A DNA stretch of 64,000 nt from Pseudomonas fulva 12-X. GTDB lineage: Bacteria > Pseudomonadota > Gammaproteobacteria > Pseudomonadales > Pseudomonadaceae. Position numbers and translations under genes: made by a program. Numbering within the stretch: position 1 is the first letter of the stretch; each line of letters begins with the position of its first letter. Shown here in pieces: positions 18,578 to 28,575 of this stretch. Location: contig NC_015556.1 in the NCBI RefSeq assembly GCF_000213805.1, positions 310,001 through 374,000 on the forward strand. The letters are read 5' to 3'. Below the pieces are notes generated by a model. It was not told where the DNA came from and did no database searches. It saw only the letters and a list, made by a program, of their open reading frames with translations.

Positions 18578-18740
18578 GGAGAACTCCTGGATAGGGCAGC
18601 CTCAGGCTGCAAGATGGACGCAGGCAGGCTACAGGCTGGCGTGCTTGCTCTCAAGCCGCGACTGGCGTCGTTGCGCCTTTGGGATACGCGATGACGCTTC
18701 CAGGAAGGGCTTGTCGCTGAGGTGCGGGTAACGCGGCCGG

Positions 18741-20849
18741 TCAGGCCTTCATGCGGGTGATGCGCATCACGCCGGGCAGGGTGCGCAGCTTCTTGATCAC
18801 CCGGGCCAGGTGCACGCGGTCATGCACACTGACCACCAGCTGAACCACGCTGACGCGACCGTCGCGCTCGTCCATGCTGATCTTCTCGATGTTGCCGTCG
18901 GCGGCATTGACGCTGCTGGCCAGAAGGGCGATCAGGCCGCGCTGGTGTTCAAGCTCGACGCGCAGTTCGACGTTGAACTCGCCGGTGACATCCTTGGCCC
19001 AGGCCAGCTGGATGCATTTTTCCGGGTTGTGGCGCACTTCGCTGATGTTCCGGCAGGTGTCCAGATGCACCACCATGCCCTTGCCGGCCGAGAGGTGGCC
19101 GACGATGGGGTCGCCGGGGATTGGCGTGCAGCACTTGGCGTAGCTGAGTACCAGGCCTTCTGTGCCGCGAATCGCCAGGGGGCCTTCGGCGTTGGGCAGT
19201 TCCTCGCCTTCGCTGGCCAGCAGGCGGCGCGCCACCACGTAGGCCATTCGGTTGCCGAGGCCGATGTCTTCGAGCAGGTCGTCGAAGGTTTCCATGCGGT
19301 ATTCGTTGAGCACCGCCAACTGGCGCTCGGCCGGCACCTTGTCGAGATGGGTCTCGAAGCTGGCCAGCACCTTGTTGAGCAGGCGCTCGCCAAGGTTCAC
19401 CGATTCCGAGCGGCGCTGCAGCTTGAGTGCGTGGCGGATATGGGTGCGCGCCTTGCCGGTGACCACGAAGTTCAGCCAGGCTGGATTCGGTCGTGCGCCG
19501 GGCGCGCTGACGATCTCCACCGTGGAGCCGCTTTCCAGGGCTTGCGACAGTGGCGCCAGGCGGCGGTTGATACGGCAGGCGATGCAGGTGTTGCCGACGT
19601 CGGTGTGCACCGCGTAGGCGAAGTCCACGGCCGTGGAGCCTTTGGGCAGCTCCATGATGCGGCCCTTGGGCGTGAACACGTAGACCTCGTCCGGGAACAG
19701 GTCGATCTTCACGCTCTCGATGAATTCCAGGGAGTTGCCGGCACGCTGCTGCAGCTCCAGCACGCCCTTGACCCACTGACGCGCGCGGGCGTGGTTGCCC
19801 TTGGGCAGCTCGTCCTCGTTGGACTTGTACAGCCAGTGCGCGGCGATGCCGTTGTTGGCCATCTCTTCCATCTCGCGGGTGCGGATCTGGATCTCGATGG
19901 GTACGCCATGCATACCGAACAGCGTGGTGTGCAGCGACTGGTAGCCGTTGGCCTTGGGAATCGCGATGTAATCCTTGAAGCGCCCCGGCAGCGGCTTGTA
20001 GAGGTTATGCACCGCGCCGAGCACGCGGTAGCAGGTGTCGACCTTGTCGACCACGATGCGGAAGGCGTAGACGTCCATGATCTCGTTGAACGACTTACGC
20101 TTGCCGCGCATCTTCTGGTAGATGCTGTACAGGTGCTTTTCGCGGCCCACCACTTCGCCGCTCAGGCCTTCACGCTCGAGGCAATGCAGCAGCGACTCCT
20201 CGATGCGCGTGACGATTTCCTTGCGGTTGCCCCGAGCGCGCCGCACGGCGGCGCGAATGCGCTCGGAGCGCATCGGGTGCATGGCCTTGAATCCCAGGTC
20301 CTCGAATTCCACGCGCATGCTGTGCATGCCCAGTCGGTTGGCGATGGGGGCGTAGATTTCCAGAGTTTCCTTGGCGATGCGCCGGCGTTTCTCGCCGGAC
20401 AGCACTTCCAGAGTACGCATGTTGTGCAGGCGGTCGGCCAGCTTGACCAGGATCACGCGGATGTCGCGCGCCATGGCCATGGCCATCTTCTGGAAGTTCT
20501 CGGCCTGGGCCTCGGCCTTGGTCTCGAAGTTCATCTGGGTCAGCTTGCTGACGCCATCCACCAGCTCCGCCACGGATTCGCCGAACTGCGCGTGCAGGGC
20601 TTCCTTGGCGATGCCGGTGTCTTCGATCACGTCGTGCAGCATGGCCGCCATCAGGCTCTGATGGTCCATGTGCATGTCGGCCAGAATGCTGGCCACGGCC
20701 AGCGGATGGGTCACGTAGGCTTCACCGCTGCGGCGGCGCTGCCCGTCGTGCGCCTGTTCGGCGTAGAAGTAAGCGCGACGAACGAGGTTGACCTGTTCGT
20801 CGCCCAGGTAGCCCGAAAGCCTGTCCGCGAGGGCGTCTATGCTCGGCAT
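18741..20849 (-). CDS. spoT: Bifunctional (p)ppGpp synthetase/hydrolase SpoT
   Basis: A 702-residue stringent-response enzyme. The N-terminal HD hydrolase has HPLAVASILADMHMD and MLHDVIEDTGI with His-Asp intact, so hydrolysis is retained. The synthetase domain shows KLADRLHNMRTL at the junction, then YQSLHTTLFG and EIQIRTREM. The TGS domain begins near PKGSTAVDFAYAVH, and a C-terminal ACT domain ends the chain. Length matches P. aeruginosa SpoT. It lies downstream of rpoZ, as in enterobacteria. Confidence 0.97.
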   Translation of the reverse strand: MPSIDALADRLSGYLGDEQVNLVRRAYFYAEQAHDGQRRRSGEAYVTHPLAVASILADMHMDHQSLMAAMLHDVIEDTGIAKEALHAQFGESVAELVDGVSKLTQMNFETKAEAQAENFQKMAMAMARDIRVILVKLADRLHNMRTLEVLSGEKRRRIAKETLEIYAPIANRLGMHSMRVEFEDLGFKAMHPMRSERIRAAVRRARGNRKEIVTRIEESLLHCLEREGLSGEVVGREKHLYSIYQKMRGKRKSFNEIMDVYAFRIVVDKVDTCYRVLGAVHNLYKPLPGRFKDYIAIPKANGYQSLHTTLFGMHGVPIEIQIRTREMEEMANNGIAAHWLYKSNEDELPKGNHARARQWVKGVLELQQRAGNSLEFIESVKIDLFPDEVYVFTPKGRIMELPKGSTAVDFAYAVHTDVGNTCIACRINRRLAPLSQALESGSTVEIVSAPGARPNPAWLNFVVTGKARTHIRHALKLQRRSESVNLGERLLNKVLASFETHLDKVPAERQLAVLNEYRMETFDDLLEDIGLGNRMAYVVARRLLASEGEELPNAEGPLAIRGTEGLVLSYAKCCTPIPGDPIVGHLSAGKGMVVHLDTCRNISEVRHNPEKCIQLAWAKDVTGEFNVELRVELEHQRGLIALLASSVNAADGNIEKISMDERDGRVSVVQLVVSVHDRVHLARVIKKLRTLPGVMRITRMKA

Positions 20850-20909
20850 GGGAGGCTCCCCAGCCGCGGCTTGTGCACCTGCGACGTACGCTTTCGACCC
20901 GGCATAGGC

Positions 20910-21173
20910 TTACAGAGGCTCGTTCGCCTCTTCCTCGAAGGCTGCGAACAGCGGTTCTTCTTCGATGATGTCTTCCTGGGCGACGATTTCGGCGTCAACC
21001 AGGCCGCTGGCGATTTCGCGCAGGGCGACTACGGTCGGCTTGTCGTTTTCCCAGGCTACTTTCGGCTCTTTGCCGCCAGTGGCGATTTGACGAGCGCGCT
21101 TGGTGGCAAGCATGACCAGCTCGAAGCGGTTATCGACGTTGTCCAGGCAGTCTTCAACGGTAACGCGAGCCAT
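20910..21173 (-). CDS. rpoZ: RNA polymerase omega subunit
   Basis: An 87-residue small subunit that helps fold and hold beta-prime and forms part of the ppGpp site of RNA polymerase. [20 protein letters not shown] and [13 protein letters not shown] are the family blocks, ending in a Glu-rich tail. It sits between gmk and spoT, the standard placement that links it with ppGpp metabolism. Confidence 0.97.
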   Translation of the reverse strand: MARVTVEDCLDNVDNRFELVMLATKRARQIATGGKEPKVAWENDKPTVVALREIASGLVDAEIVAQEDIIEEEPLFAAFEEEANEPL

Positions 21174-21350
21174 GGTGTTCCTCGTAGCGAATGCAGAATT
21201 GGCTGAGCCCGAATGGGCGAGCGGACTGAATAGTCTAGAAAAACGCCAGCATTAAGGGAAGCGAAACTCGCTGAGAGGCACGCGTTCGCAACGCCGGGCG
21301 GGATTTTCGCGGCCTGAATGGACGGTTTTGCACCGCCCATCGGCTTTGCC

Positions 21351-22019
<669 letters not shown>

Positions 22020-22883
22020 TTATTCGATGTTCTGCACCTGCTCGCGCATCTGCTCGATCAATACCTTGAGGTTGACTGCCGCCTGGGTGCTGCGCGGGTC
22101 GAACGCCTTGGAGCCCAGGGTATTGGCCTCACGGTTGAGTTCCTGCATGAGGAAGTCCAGGCGACGCCCGGCCGCACCGCCGGCCTTGATTACGCGGCGC
22201 ACTTCGGTGACGTGGGTGCTCAGGCGATCCAGTTCCTCGGCGACGTCGCTCTTCTGTGCGAGCATCACCAGTTCCTGCTCCAGGCGCTGCGGGTCGAGTT
22301 CGGCCTGCATCTCGCGGCAGCGTTCGATGATCTTCTGGCGCTGGGCTTCGAGCATCTGCGGCACCAGCTCGCGCAGGGCGGCGACTTCCTCGAGCATGCT
22401 GTCGAGGCGCTCGTTGAGCAGCTTGGCCAGCTCGGTGCCTTCACGGCTGCGGCCGTTCTTGAGCTCCGCCAGGGCGCTGGCGAACAGCTCGAGTGCTGCT
22501 TTATTGAGTGCTTGCGGATCGCTGCTATCGGCCACCAGCACGCCGGGCCAGCCGAGCACTTCCAGAGGGTTCAGCGGCGCGGGTTGCTTGATCAGCGCGG
22601 CGACGCTCTCGGCGGCGGCGATCAGTTGGGTAGCCTTGTCGCGGTCGACCTGCAGCGGCTTGCCGGCACTGTCTTCGGTAAAGCGCAGGGTGCATTCCAC
22701 CTTGCCGCGCGACAAACCCTGACGCAGCGCTTCGCGCACCGCGCCTTCGAGATCGCGGAAGGCCTCCGGCAGGCGCAGGTGGGGTTCGAGGTAGCGGTGG
22801 TTGACCGAGCGCAGCTCCCAGCTCAGGGTGCCGTTGGCACCTGCCTGCTCGGTACGGGCGAAGGCCGTCATGCTGTGGATCAT
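22020..22883 (-). CDS. yicC: YicC-family endoribonuclease-like protein
   Basis: A 287-residue member of the YicC family, whose E. coli member has been linked to RNA cleavage and decay of small RNAs. The conserved N-terminus [12 protein letters not shown], the segment [20 protein letters not shown] and the C-terminal [28 protein letters not shown] are all present. I start at MIHSMTAF; a longer in-frame start overlaps the divergent rph promoter region. It is divergent from rph, another RNA-processing gene. Confidence 0.92.
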   Translation of the reverse strand: MIHSMTAFARTEQAGANGTLSWELRSVNHRYLEPHLRLPEAFRDLEGAVREALRQGLSRGKVECTLRFTEDSAGKPLQVDRDKATQLIAAAESVAALIKQPAPLNPLEVLGWPGVLVADSSDPQALNKAALELFASALAELKNGRSREGTELAKLLNERLDSMLEEVAALRELVPQMLEAQRQKIIERCREMQAELDPQRLEQELVMLAQKSDVAEELDRLSTHVTEVRRVIKAGGAAGRRLDFLMQELNREANTLGSKAFDPRSTQAAVNLKVLIEQMREQVQNIE

Positions 22884-23004
22884 GCTGCTTACCTCGGCTT
22901 GCTGTAGGGCAAAGGCGGCGATTGTAGCGCACAGCGTCTGTGCCTCCCAAACCCCGTGCGGCGCCATCGGGCAGGCGCGGTCGCGGCTTGGAGTCAACAG
23001 CCCC

Positions 23005-23010
23005 TATAAT
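23005..23010 (+). promoter_or_regulatory. Probable -10 box of rph
   Basis: A perfect TATAAT lies 36 bases before the rph start. No good -35 is found at 17 bases. Confidence 0.4.
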
Positions 23011-23046
23011 GCGCGGCAGATTCTACTCGAGAGCAGGTATTTGTTG

Positions 23047-23769
23047 ATGAAACGTCCCAGTGGCCGCGCCGCCGATCAGTTGCGCCCGATCCGCATCACC
23101 CGCAACTACACCAAGCACGCTGAAGGTTCGGTGTTGGTCGAGTTCGGCGACACCAAGGTGATCTGCACCGTTAGCGTCGAGCAGGGCGTACCGCGTTTTC
23201 TGAAAGGCCAGGGCCAGGGTTGGGTGACCGCTGAATATGGCATGCTGCCGCGCGCCACCGGCGACCGTAACCAGCGTGAGGCCAGCAAGGGCAAGCAGGG
23301 CGGTCGTACCCTGGAAATCCAGCGCCTGATCGGCCGCTCGCTGCGCGCCGCGCTGGACATGAGCAAGCTGGGCGAGAACACCCTGTACGTCGACTGCGAC
23401 GTGATCCAGGCCGACGGCGGCACCCGCACCGCGTCGATCACCGGCGCCATGGTCGCCCTGGTCGATGCCCTGAAAGTGATGAAGAAGCGCGGTGGCCTGA
23501 AAGGCGGCGACCCGCTCAAGCAGATGATCGCTGCCGTTTCGGTCGGCATCTATCAGGGCGAGCCGGTACTGGACCTGGATTACCTGGAAGACTCCGCCGC
23601 CGAGACCGACCTGAACGTGGTGATGACCAGCACCGGTGGTTTCATCGAGGTGCAGGGCACCGCCGAAGGCGCGCCGTTCCAGCCGGCCGAGCTGAATGCC
23701 ATGCTGGCCCTGGCGCAGCAGGGCATGGGCGAGCTGTTCGCCCTGCAACAGGCTGCACTGGCCGAATGA
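23047..23769 (+). CDS. rph: Ribonuclease PH
   Basis: A 240-residue phosphate-dependent exonuclease that trims the 3' ends of tRNA precursors and forms a hexamer. Family blocks are [49 protein letters not shown] and the phosphate site [19 protein letters not shown]. Length is normal. The next gene follows after 26 bases and may be co-transcribed. Confidence 0.97.
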   Translation: MKRPSGRAADQLRPIRITRNYTKHAEGSVLVEFGDTKVICTVSVEQGVPRFLKGQGQGWVTAEYGMLPRATGDRNQREASKGKQGGRTLEIQRLIGRSLRAALDMSKLGENTLYVDCDVIQADGGTRTASITGAMVALVDALKVMKKRGGLKGGDPLKQMIAAVSVGIYQGEPVLDLDYLEDSAAETDLNVVMTSTGGFIEVQGTAEGAPFQPAELNAMLALAQQGMGELFALQQAALAE

Positions 23770-23795
23770 CCGGCCGTTGACCGAGGAGAGCCGTG

Positions 23796-24170
23796 ATGAT
23801 CGATGAGCACAACGCCGTAACGCCGGGCGAACCTGACCGCGACGCGCGGCAGTGGGCGATGATCTGTCACTTCGCGGCCGCCCTCGGCTTCGTGTTCCCC
23901 TTCGGCAATCTGATCGGCCCGCTGGTGGTCTGGCAGGTAAAGAAGGATTCGCACGCCTTCATCGACGAGCAGGGCAAGGAAGCGCTCAACTTCCAGCTGA
24001 CGGTGGCCATCGCCGGTATCGTCTGCCTGGTGCTGATGCTGGTGCTGATCGGCTTTCTGCTGATGGGGCTGCTGTGCATCGGCACCGTGGTGCTGACCAT
24101 CATTGGCGGCATCAAGGCCGGCGAGGGCAAACACTACCGCTACCCGTTCTGCCTGAGGTTGATCAAGTAA
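23796..24170 (+). CDS. DUF4870-family membrane protein
   Basis: A 124-residue membrane protein with three hydrophobic segments (CHFAAALGFVFPFGNLIGPLVVW, ALNFQLTVAIAGIVCLVLML, and LLMGLLCIGTVVLTIIGGIKA). The block IDEQGKEALNFQ is typical of DUF4870 proteins, whose function is unknown. GTG at 23793 is possible, but ATG has the better spacing from GAGGAGAG. A strong terminator follows. Confidence 0.8.
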   Translation: MIDEHNAVTPGEPDRDARQWAMICHFAAALGFVFPFGNLIGPLVVWQVKKDSHAFIDEQGKEALNFQLTVAIAGIVCLVLMLVLIGFLLMGLLCIGTVVLTIIGGIKAGEGKHYRYPFCLRLIK

Positions 24171-24187
24171 TCCTCGCCTGATCGAAG

Positions 24188-24216
24188 AAAAAGCCAGCGT
24201 AATGCTGGCTTTTTTA
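24188..24216 (+). terminator. Rho-independent terminator after DUF4870 gene
   Basis: AGCCAGC pairs with GCTGGCT around a GTAAT loop, flanked by an A-run on the left and TTTTTTA on the right. This is a classical intrinsic terminator. Confidence 0.9.
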
Positions 24217-24302
24217 TTGAAGTGTAACCAAGTGTTGATTCGCCTGGAGGCGACTTTTAAGCTCTGCCACGAAATCGCCCCATCGAGCTCACAAGGACGC
24301 CC

Positions 24303-25301
24303 ATGATCCCCATCAACCCACTGGCCATGATGCTCGGATCATTGTTCCTGCTGGTGTCCCTGGTTTGCGTGGCCGCCTTGGCGGCGCTGCTGATCGCCTT
24401 TCTCAATCGCCGTTCGCGGCGCTTCATCCGCATGCACCCCTGGTGGTTCGGACTGTTGGCCGTATTTCTGGTCGCCGGCAGCCTGCCCACCGTCGAGTTT
24501 CTGCGCTGGGAGGCCAAACAGTGGGCCGAGCAACGCGCGCTGAGTCCGCGCCTGGACAGCGAGCAGGTGCTCGGTGAGCTGGTGCTGCCCGCCGGTACGC
24601 GGGTGTGGCTGGAGCGCCTGGAGCCGGGCAAGAACCTCAGTGGCGACAACCTGCCCTACGGCCTGCAGAGCCTGAAGCGCGCCGAATTCGACAGTCAGCC
24701 GCTTGTGGTGCAGGGCGCCGCATTACGCCGTCTGGATCTCGGTGACCGACTGGCCGAAGCAAAGCTGGTCGATGACGCCACGCTGGGCGGCTGGCAGTGT
24801 TCGGCGCGGGCACCGGTGACCTTTGGCTATCCGTCCGGTGCGCGTTTCGAGATCCGCCAGTGGCAGCTGGAAAGCTGCACCCTGGCCGCTGGAAGCCAGG
24901 TGGCCGGCATCACCTGGCCGGAGCCGATGATCGTGCATGCGGTCGGCGAGAGCCGCTGGCAGCTGGAAACCACCGATACGCCGGTGCAGTTCCAGGGGCT
25001 CAAGGTGAGGCTGTGGAATCTGTGGGTCGATGGCCCTTATGGCCAGATGCAGGACTGGCAGGGCGAGCTGTCCGAGCCTGTCCAGTTAGGCCCCATGCAG
25101 TACCCGGCGAATACTCGGGTGCGGGCATTCAACGGCAACCTGTTGTTCAGCCCGCTGAGCGAGGCGCCGGCCACTGATCGTCGTGACGGCAAGCCCGTCG
25201 AGCCGGATATCTCGGTGGCGCAGCGGGCTGACGGTGAGGTGCTGGGCACCCACCGCAATGAGGATGTGGGCGTGGTCGACTGGTTCAAGGTCGTGCCCTG
25301 A
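24303..25301 (+). CDS. Uncharacterised membrane-anchored protein
   Basis: A 332-residue protein I do not recognise. Two membrane segments lie at the N-terminus (about residues 8-36 and 47-65, with an Arg-rich loop RRSRRF between them, cytosolic by the positive-inside rule). A large soluble part of about 265 residues follows. It has repeated pairs of beta-rich stretches such as LGELVLPAGTRVWLERLEPG and VQLGPMQYPANTRVRAFNG, suggesting two similar subdomains on the periplasmic side. It starts after a clear terminator and ends close to a convergent DUF3392 gene. Confidence 0.5.
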   Translation: MIPINPLAMMLGSLFLLVSLVCVAALAALLIAFLNRRSRRFIRMHPWWFGLLAVFLVAGSLPTVEFLRWEAKQWAEQRALSPRLDSEQVLGELVLPAGTRVWLERLEPGKNLSGDNLPYGLQSLKRAEFDSQPLVVQGAALRRLDLGDRLAEAKLVDDATLGGWQCSARAPVTFGYPSGARFEIRQWQLESCTLAAGSQVAGITWPEPMIVHAVGESRWQLETTDTPVQFQGLKVRLWNLWVDGPYGQMQDWQGELSEPVQLGPMQYPANTRVRAFNGNLLFSPLSEAPATDRRDGKPVEPDISVAQRADGEVLGTHRNEDVGVVDWFKVVP

Positions 25302-25307
25302 GGCGGC

Positions 25308-25631
25308 TCAGCTGCGGTCCGCCAGCACGCCGATCAGGAACATCACCACCAGCAGCACCGGCGCCAGGGTGTAGTTGTTGAAGTGGCCCAGCAACTGGGT
25401 CAGCAGCGGCGTCAGGTAGACCAGCGCCAGGCCGTAGCCGACCACGCAGACCGCCACGAAGATCAGGGTACGCAACACGAAATTCAGGCCGCCGATGCGC
25501 GCCTGGATCCAGGCGTTGATCGCCGGGCCGAACAGCACCAGCAATGTGGCCATAAGCCCCAGGGAAATCTCGCTGAGATGGCCACGGCTCCAGCGTGACA
25601 CGGTGGCGATCAGGTCCAGCACAAAATCCAT
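25308..25631 (-). CDS. DUF3392-family membrane protein
   Basis: A 107-residue protein with three membrane helices (LMATLLVLFGPAINAWI, TLIFVAVCVVGYGLALVYL and LAPVLLVVMFLIGVLA). The start MDFVLDLIATVSRWSRGHLSE matches the DUF3392 family found in Pseudomonas. No function is known. It lies between the unknown membrane gene and hemW. Confidence 0.75.
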   Translation of the reverse strand: MDFVLDLIATVSRWSRGHLSEISLGLMATLLVLFGPAINAWIQARIGGLNFVLRTLIFVAVCVVGYGLALVYLTPLLTQLLGHFNNYTLAPVLLVVMFLIGVLADRS

Positions 25632-25710
25632 GGTTGCTCCTTGGGCGTGACGATTTAATCCTGTTGCCTCGGATCATCCGGCGCGCCGTTGGTTCGCCGA
25701 TGGTGGTGAT

Positions 25711-26865
25711 TCAAGGCAGGAAATACTGCAGCAGATCATTGAGAAACAGCCGGCCTTCGCGGCTAGCGACCAGGCGCGTCGGGTCCGCTTGCAGCAGGCC
25801 GCGGCGCTGGGCCTGTTCGCGAGCCTCGGCTAGTTGTTGCAGGGGCAATCCGGTGCGCTGGCTGAACAGCTCGGCGGCGCAGCCATCGCTCAGACGCAGC
25901 ACATTCATCAGAAACTCGAACGGCAGCTCATCGGCCGTCAGCAGCCGCTCACCAGCGCTGTAGCGCTTGGCGGGGTCGAGGTAATCCTTCGGTAGGCGGG
26001 TTTTCCAGGTGCGGCTGATGCGCCCGTCCGGTGTGCTCAGCTTGCCGTGGGCGCCGGCACCGATGCCGAGGAAATCACCGAAGGTCCAGTAATTCAGGTT
26101 GTGCCGCGCCATGCGCTCGGGCTGCGCGTAGGCCGAGACTTCGTACTGGGCGTAACCGTGCTCGGCGAGCAGCGCCTGGCCGGCTTCCTGGATATCCCAC
26201 AGGGTGTCGTCCTCGGGCAGTACCGGCGGCTGGTTCCAGAACACCGTATTCGGCTCCACCGTCAGCTGGTACCAGGACAGGTGGGTCGGCGCCTGGGCGA
26301 TGGCGATGCGCAGGTCGCCCAGAGCGTCATCGAGGGACTGGTCCGGCAGGCCGTGCATCAGATCCAGGTTGAAATTGTCGAAGCCGGCGGCGCGGGCCAT
26401 GTCGGCGGCACGCACGGCTTCGTCACCATCGTGGATGCGCCCCAGAGCCTTGAGTTTTTCCGCCTGGAAGCTCTGCACGCCGATCGACAGGCGATTGATG
26501 CCCAGGCGCCGGTACGCGGCGAATTTCTCCTGCTCGAAGGTGCCCGGGTTGGCTTCCAGAGTGATCTCGATATGGCCGGCGAACGGGATGCGCCTCTCCA
26601 CCCCTTCGAGCAGGCGGCCCAGGGCCTTGGCGGAAAACAGGCTGGGCGTACCGCCGCCGAAGAAGATCGAGGTCAGCGGGCGGCCGTGTGCCTGGGCCAG
26701 GTCAGCGTCGAGGTCGGCGAGCAACGCGTCGACGTAGGCCTCTTCCGGCAGGTTGGGGCCGGCGGCGTGGGAGTTGAAATCGCAGTAGGGGCACTTGCGC
26801 ACGCACCAGGGAATATGGACGTACAGGGCCAGGGGCGGCAGCTGGAACACGGGCTTCTGGATCAC
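25711..26865 (-). CDS. hemW: Radical SAM heme chaperone HemW
   Basis: A 384-residue protein formerly annotated as a coproporphyrinogen oxidase but now regarded as a heme-binding chaperone that delivers heme to respiratory enzymes. The radical SAM cluster site is CVRKCPYCDFNSHAAG. FFGGGTPSLFSAKAL and LEANPGTFEQEKFAAYRRLGINRLSIGVQSF follow, with the HemW C-terminal domain at about 300-384. The start is uncertain: I use GTG giving MIQKPVFQLPP; a TTG at 26916 would add 17 residues. It is downstream of rdgB. Confidence 0.9.
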   Translation of the reverse strand: MIQKPVFQLPPLALYVHIPWCVRKCPYCDFNSHAAGPNLPEEAYVDALLADLDADLAQAHGRPLTSIFFGGGTPSLFSAKALGRLLEGVERRIPFAGHIEITLEANPGTFEQEKFAAYRRLGINRLSIGVQSFQAEKLKALGRIHDGDEAVRAADMARAAGFDNFNLDLMHGLPDQSLDDALGDLRIAIAQAPTHLSWYQLTVEPNTVFWNQPPVLPEDDTLWDIQEAGQALLAEHGYAQYEVSAYAQPERMARHNLNYWTFGDFLGIGAGAHGKLSTPDGRISRTWKTRLPKDYLDPAKRYSAGERLLTADELPFEFLMNVLRLSDGCAAELFSQRTGLPLQQLAEAREQAQRRGLLQADPTRLVASREGRLFLNDLLQYFLP

Positions 26866-26949
26866 GGCAGGGTGGTTGCGGGGCGCTATCGTGGCACGAG
26901 TTGGGCAAACTGCCAAAGCGCGTGGATGAAGCGCCCCATTCGAAAGCGC

Positions 26950-27543
26950 TTACAAACCCAGGCGCTGCTTGAGCAGCTTCATGGCAATGGCGCGGTGGCT
27001 GAGCTGATTCTTGTCGGCCGCAGGCAGCTCTGCGCTGGAGCACTGGCGCTCCTCGACCCAGAACAGCGGGTCGTAGCCGAAGCCGTGCTCGCCGCGTGCC
27101 TCATGCAGGATGCGGCCATGCCACAGGCCCTCGCAGAGAATCGGCAGCGGGTCGTCGGCGTGTCGCACCAGAGCCAGGCAGCAGACGAACTGGGCGCCGC
27201 GCTCGGCGTCCGGCACTTCCTTGAGGGCCGCCAGCAGCTTGGCGTTGTTGGCGGCATCGCCCTGGCCATCGGCGTAGCGAGCCGAATAGATGCCCGGCGC
27301 GCCGCCGAGGAAATCCACTGCCAGGCCGGAGTCGTCGGCCAGCGCCGGCAGGCCGGACAGGCGCGAGGCGTTGCGTGCCTTGAGGATGGCGTTCTCGACG
27401 AACGACAGGCCGGTTTCCTCCGGCTCCACCTGGCTGAATTCACCGACCGAGCGCAGGCGCACGCGGTCGCCGAGCATGGCTTGCAGTTCCTTGAGTTTGC
27501 CGGCGTTGTGGCTGGCGAGGACGAGTTCTGGAAAAGGCATCAT
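26950..27543 (-). CDS. rdgB: RdgB/HAM1 inosine and xanthosine triphosphate pyrophosphatase
   Basis: A 197-residue house-cleaning enzyme that removes dITP, ITP and XTP from the nucleotide pool. Signature blocks are [59 protein letters not shown] and [12 protein letters not shown] (the last read here as [15 protein letters not shown]). Two adjacent ATG codons exist; the first overlaps the stop of the preceding DUF4426 gene by four bases, showing translational coupling. Confidence 0.96.
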   Translation of the reverse strand: MMPFPELVLASHNAGKLKELQAMLGDRVRLRSVGEFSQVEPEETGLSFVENAILKARNASRLSGLPALADDSGLAVDFLGGAPGIYSARYADGQGDAANNAKLLAALKEVPDAERGAQFVCCLALVRHADDPLPILCEGLWHGRILHEARGEHGFGYDPLFWVEERQCSSAELPAADKNQLSHRAIAMKLLKQRLGL

Positions 27544-27944
27544 GGCTCCGGAAAGAGTTCCTGGTTGAAGTCCAGGCGCTGGCCGTTCACCTGCAGGTTG
27601 AACAGCAGCACCTCGCGGGATTCGAGGGGAAACTGCGCCAGGTACGAAACGAATTCGCCCTCGCGCTGCTCGATGAACGTCAGCGTCTGACCATGGCCCA
27701 GCACGTTCCTCACCTCGCCACTGACCTGCGCGGGCGCGGATTTGCCATCGCGCAGTACGCTGACGTTGAGTACGCCCAGCTTGCCGCTGCGCACCAGGCC
27801 GCTGGCATGGGCAATCTGCGGCTGCAGGTAGCTGGCGTTGAAGGCGCTGTAATGCACCTGCAGGTCACCAAGGCGCTGCATGCGCCCGTCAGCGGCAGCC
27901 GACAGGCTCAGGCACAGGGCCATCAGCACGATGAGCAGGCGCAT
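27540..27944 (-). CDS. DUF4426 exported protein
   Basis: A 134-residue protein with a signal peptide ([20 protein letters not shown]) and a soluble domain. [19 protein letters not shown] and [13 protein letters not shown] are typical of DUF4426, a periplasmic family of unknown role. Its place between metW and rdgB is conserved in Pseudomonas. It starts eight bases after metW ends and overlaps rdgB by four bases. Confidence 0.85.
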   Translation of the reverse strand: MRLLIVLMALCLSLSAAADGRMQRLGDLQVHYSAFNASYLQPQIAHASGLVRSGKLGVLNVSVLRDGKSAPAQVSGEVRNVLGHGQTLTFIEQREGEFVSYLAQFPLESREVLLFNLQVNGQRLDFNQELFPEP

Positions 27945-27952
27945 GGCGCGGC

Positions 27953-28573
27953 CTAGTTGGCGATGCGCACGTCGTGCGCATTGTGGCCGCTGATGCGGTA
28001 GATGCCGATCTCGCCCAGCAGGTTCGGCCAGGCGCGGCTGGCCCAGCCATGCCGGTGTTCGCGGTCCACGGCCAGGCGGTCGAGCACCCGGGCGCTCTGC
28101 TGGTGGCACAGGCGCTCGAAGTCCTCGAAGGTGCAGAAGTGGATGTTCGGCGTGTTGTACCAGGTGTACGGCAGGAAATCCGACACCGGCATGCGCCCCT
28201 TGCTGGCCAGGTACCAGCGGCAGCGCCAGTGACCGAAGTTGGGAAAGGTGATGATGCAGGTCTTGCCGACGCGCAGCATCTCGGCCAGCACCTTGTCGGG
28301 AAAGTGCAGCGCCTGCAGCGACTGGGTCATGACCACCACGTCGAAGCTGTCGCTGGCGAAGTTGCCCAGGCCTTCGTCGAGGTTCTGTTCGATGACGTTG
28401 ACGCCCTTGCCGATGCACTGGGCGATCTTGTCCGGGTCGATCTCCAGGCCATAGCCGGTCACCTGCTTGTTGGCGCCCAGCCAGGCGAGCAGTTCGCCGT
28501 CGCCGCAACCCAGGTCGAGGACGCGGCTGCCGGCGGGAATCCATTCCTGGATGATCTCTAGGTCGGCTCGCAT
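27953..28573 (-). CDS. metW: Methionine biosynthesis protein MetW
   Basis: A 206-residue SAM-methyltransferase-fold protein required with MetX for homoserine acylation in Pseudomonas and relatives. Motif I is SRVLDLGCGDGELLAWL, followed by VIEQNLDEGLGNFAS and SFDVVVMTQSLQAL. It starts two bases after the metX stop, so the pair is co-translated. Recent work on this family treats MetW as a partner of MetX rather than a methyltransferase; the sequence cannot decide. Confidence 0.95.
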   Translation of the reverse strand: MRADLEIIQEWIPAGSRVLDLGCGDGELLAWLGANKQVTGYGLEIDPDKIAQCIGKGVNVIEQNLDEGLGNFASDSFDVVVMTQSLQALHFPDKVLAEMLRVGKTCIITFPNFGHWRCRWYLASKGRMPVSDFLPYTWYNTPNIHFCTFEDFERLCHQQSARVLDRLAVDREHRHGWASRAWPNLLGEIGIYRISGHNAHDVRIAN

Positions 28574-28575
28574 GC

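Noticed and set aside
18810..21206. A 798-codon plus-strand open frame over spoT and rpoZ
   Set aside because: It is the antisense shadow of spoT and rpoZ, both identified by full domain patterns.
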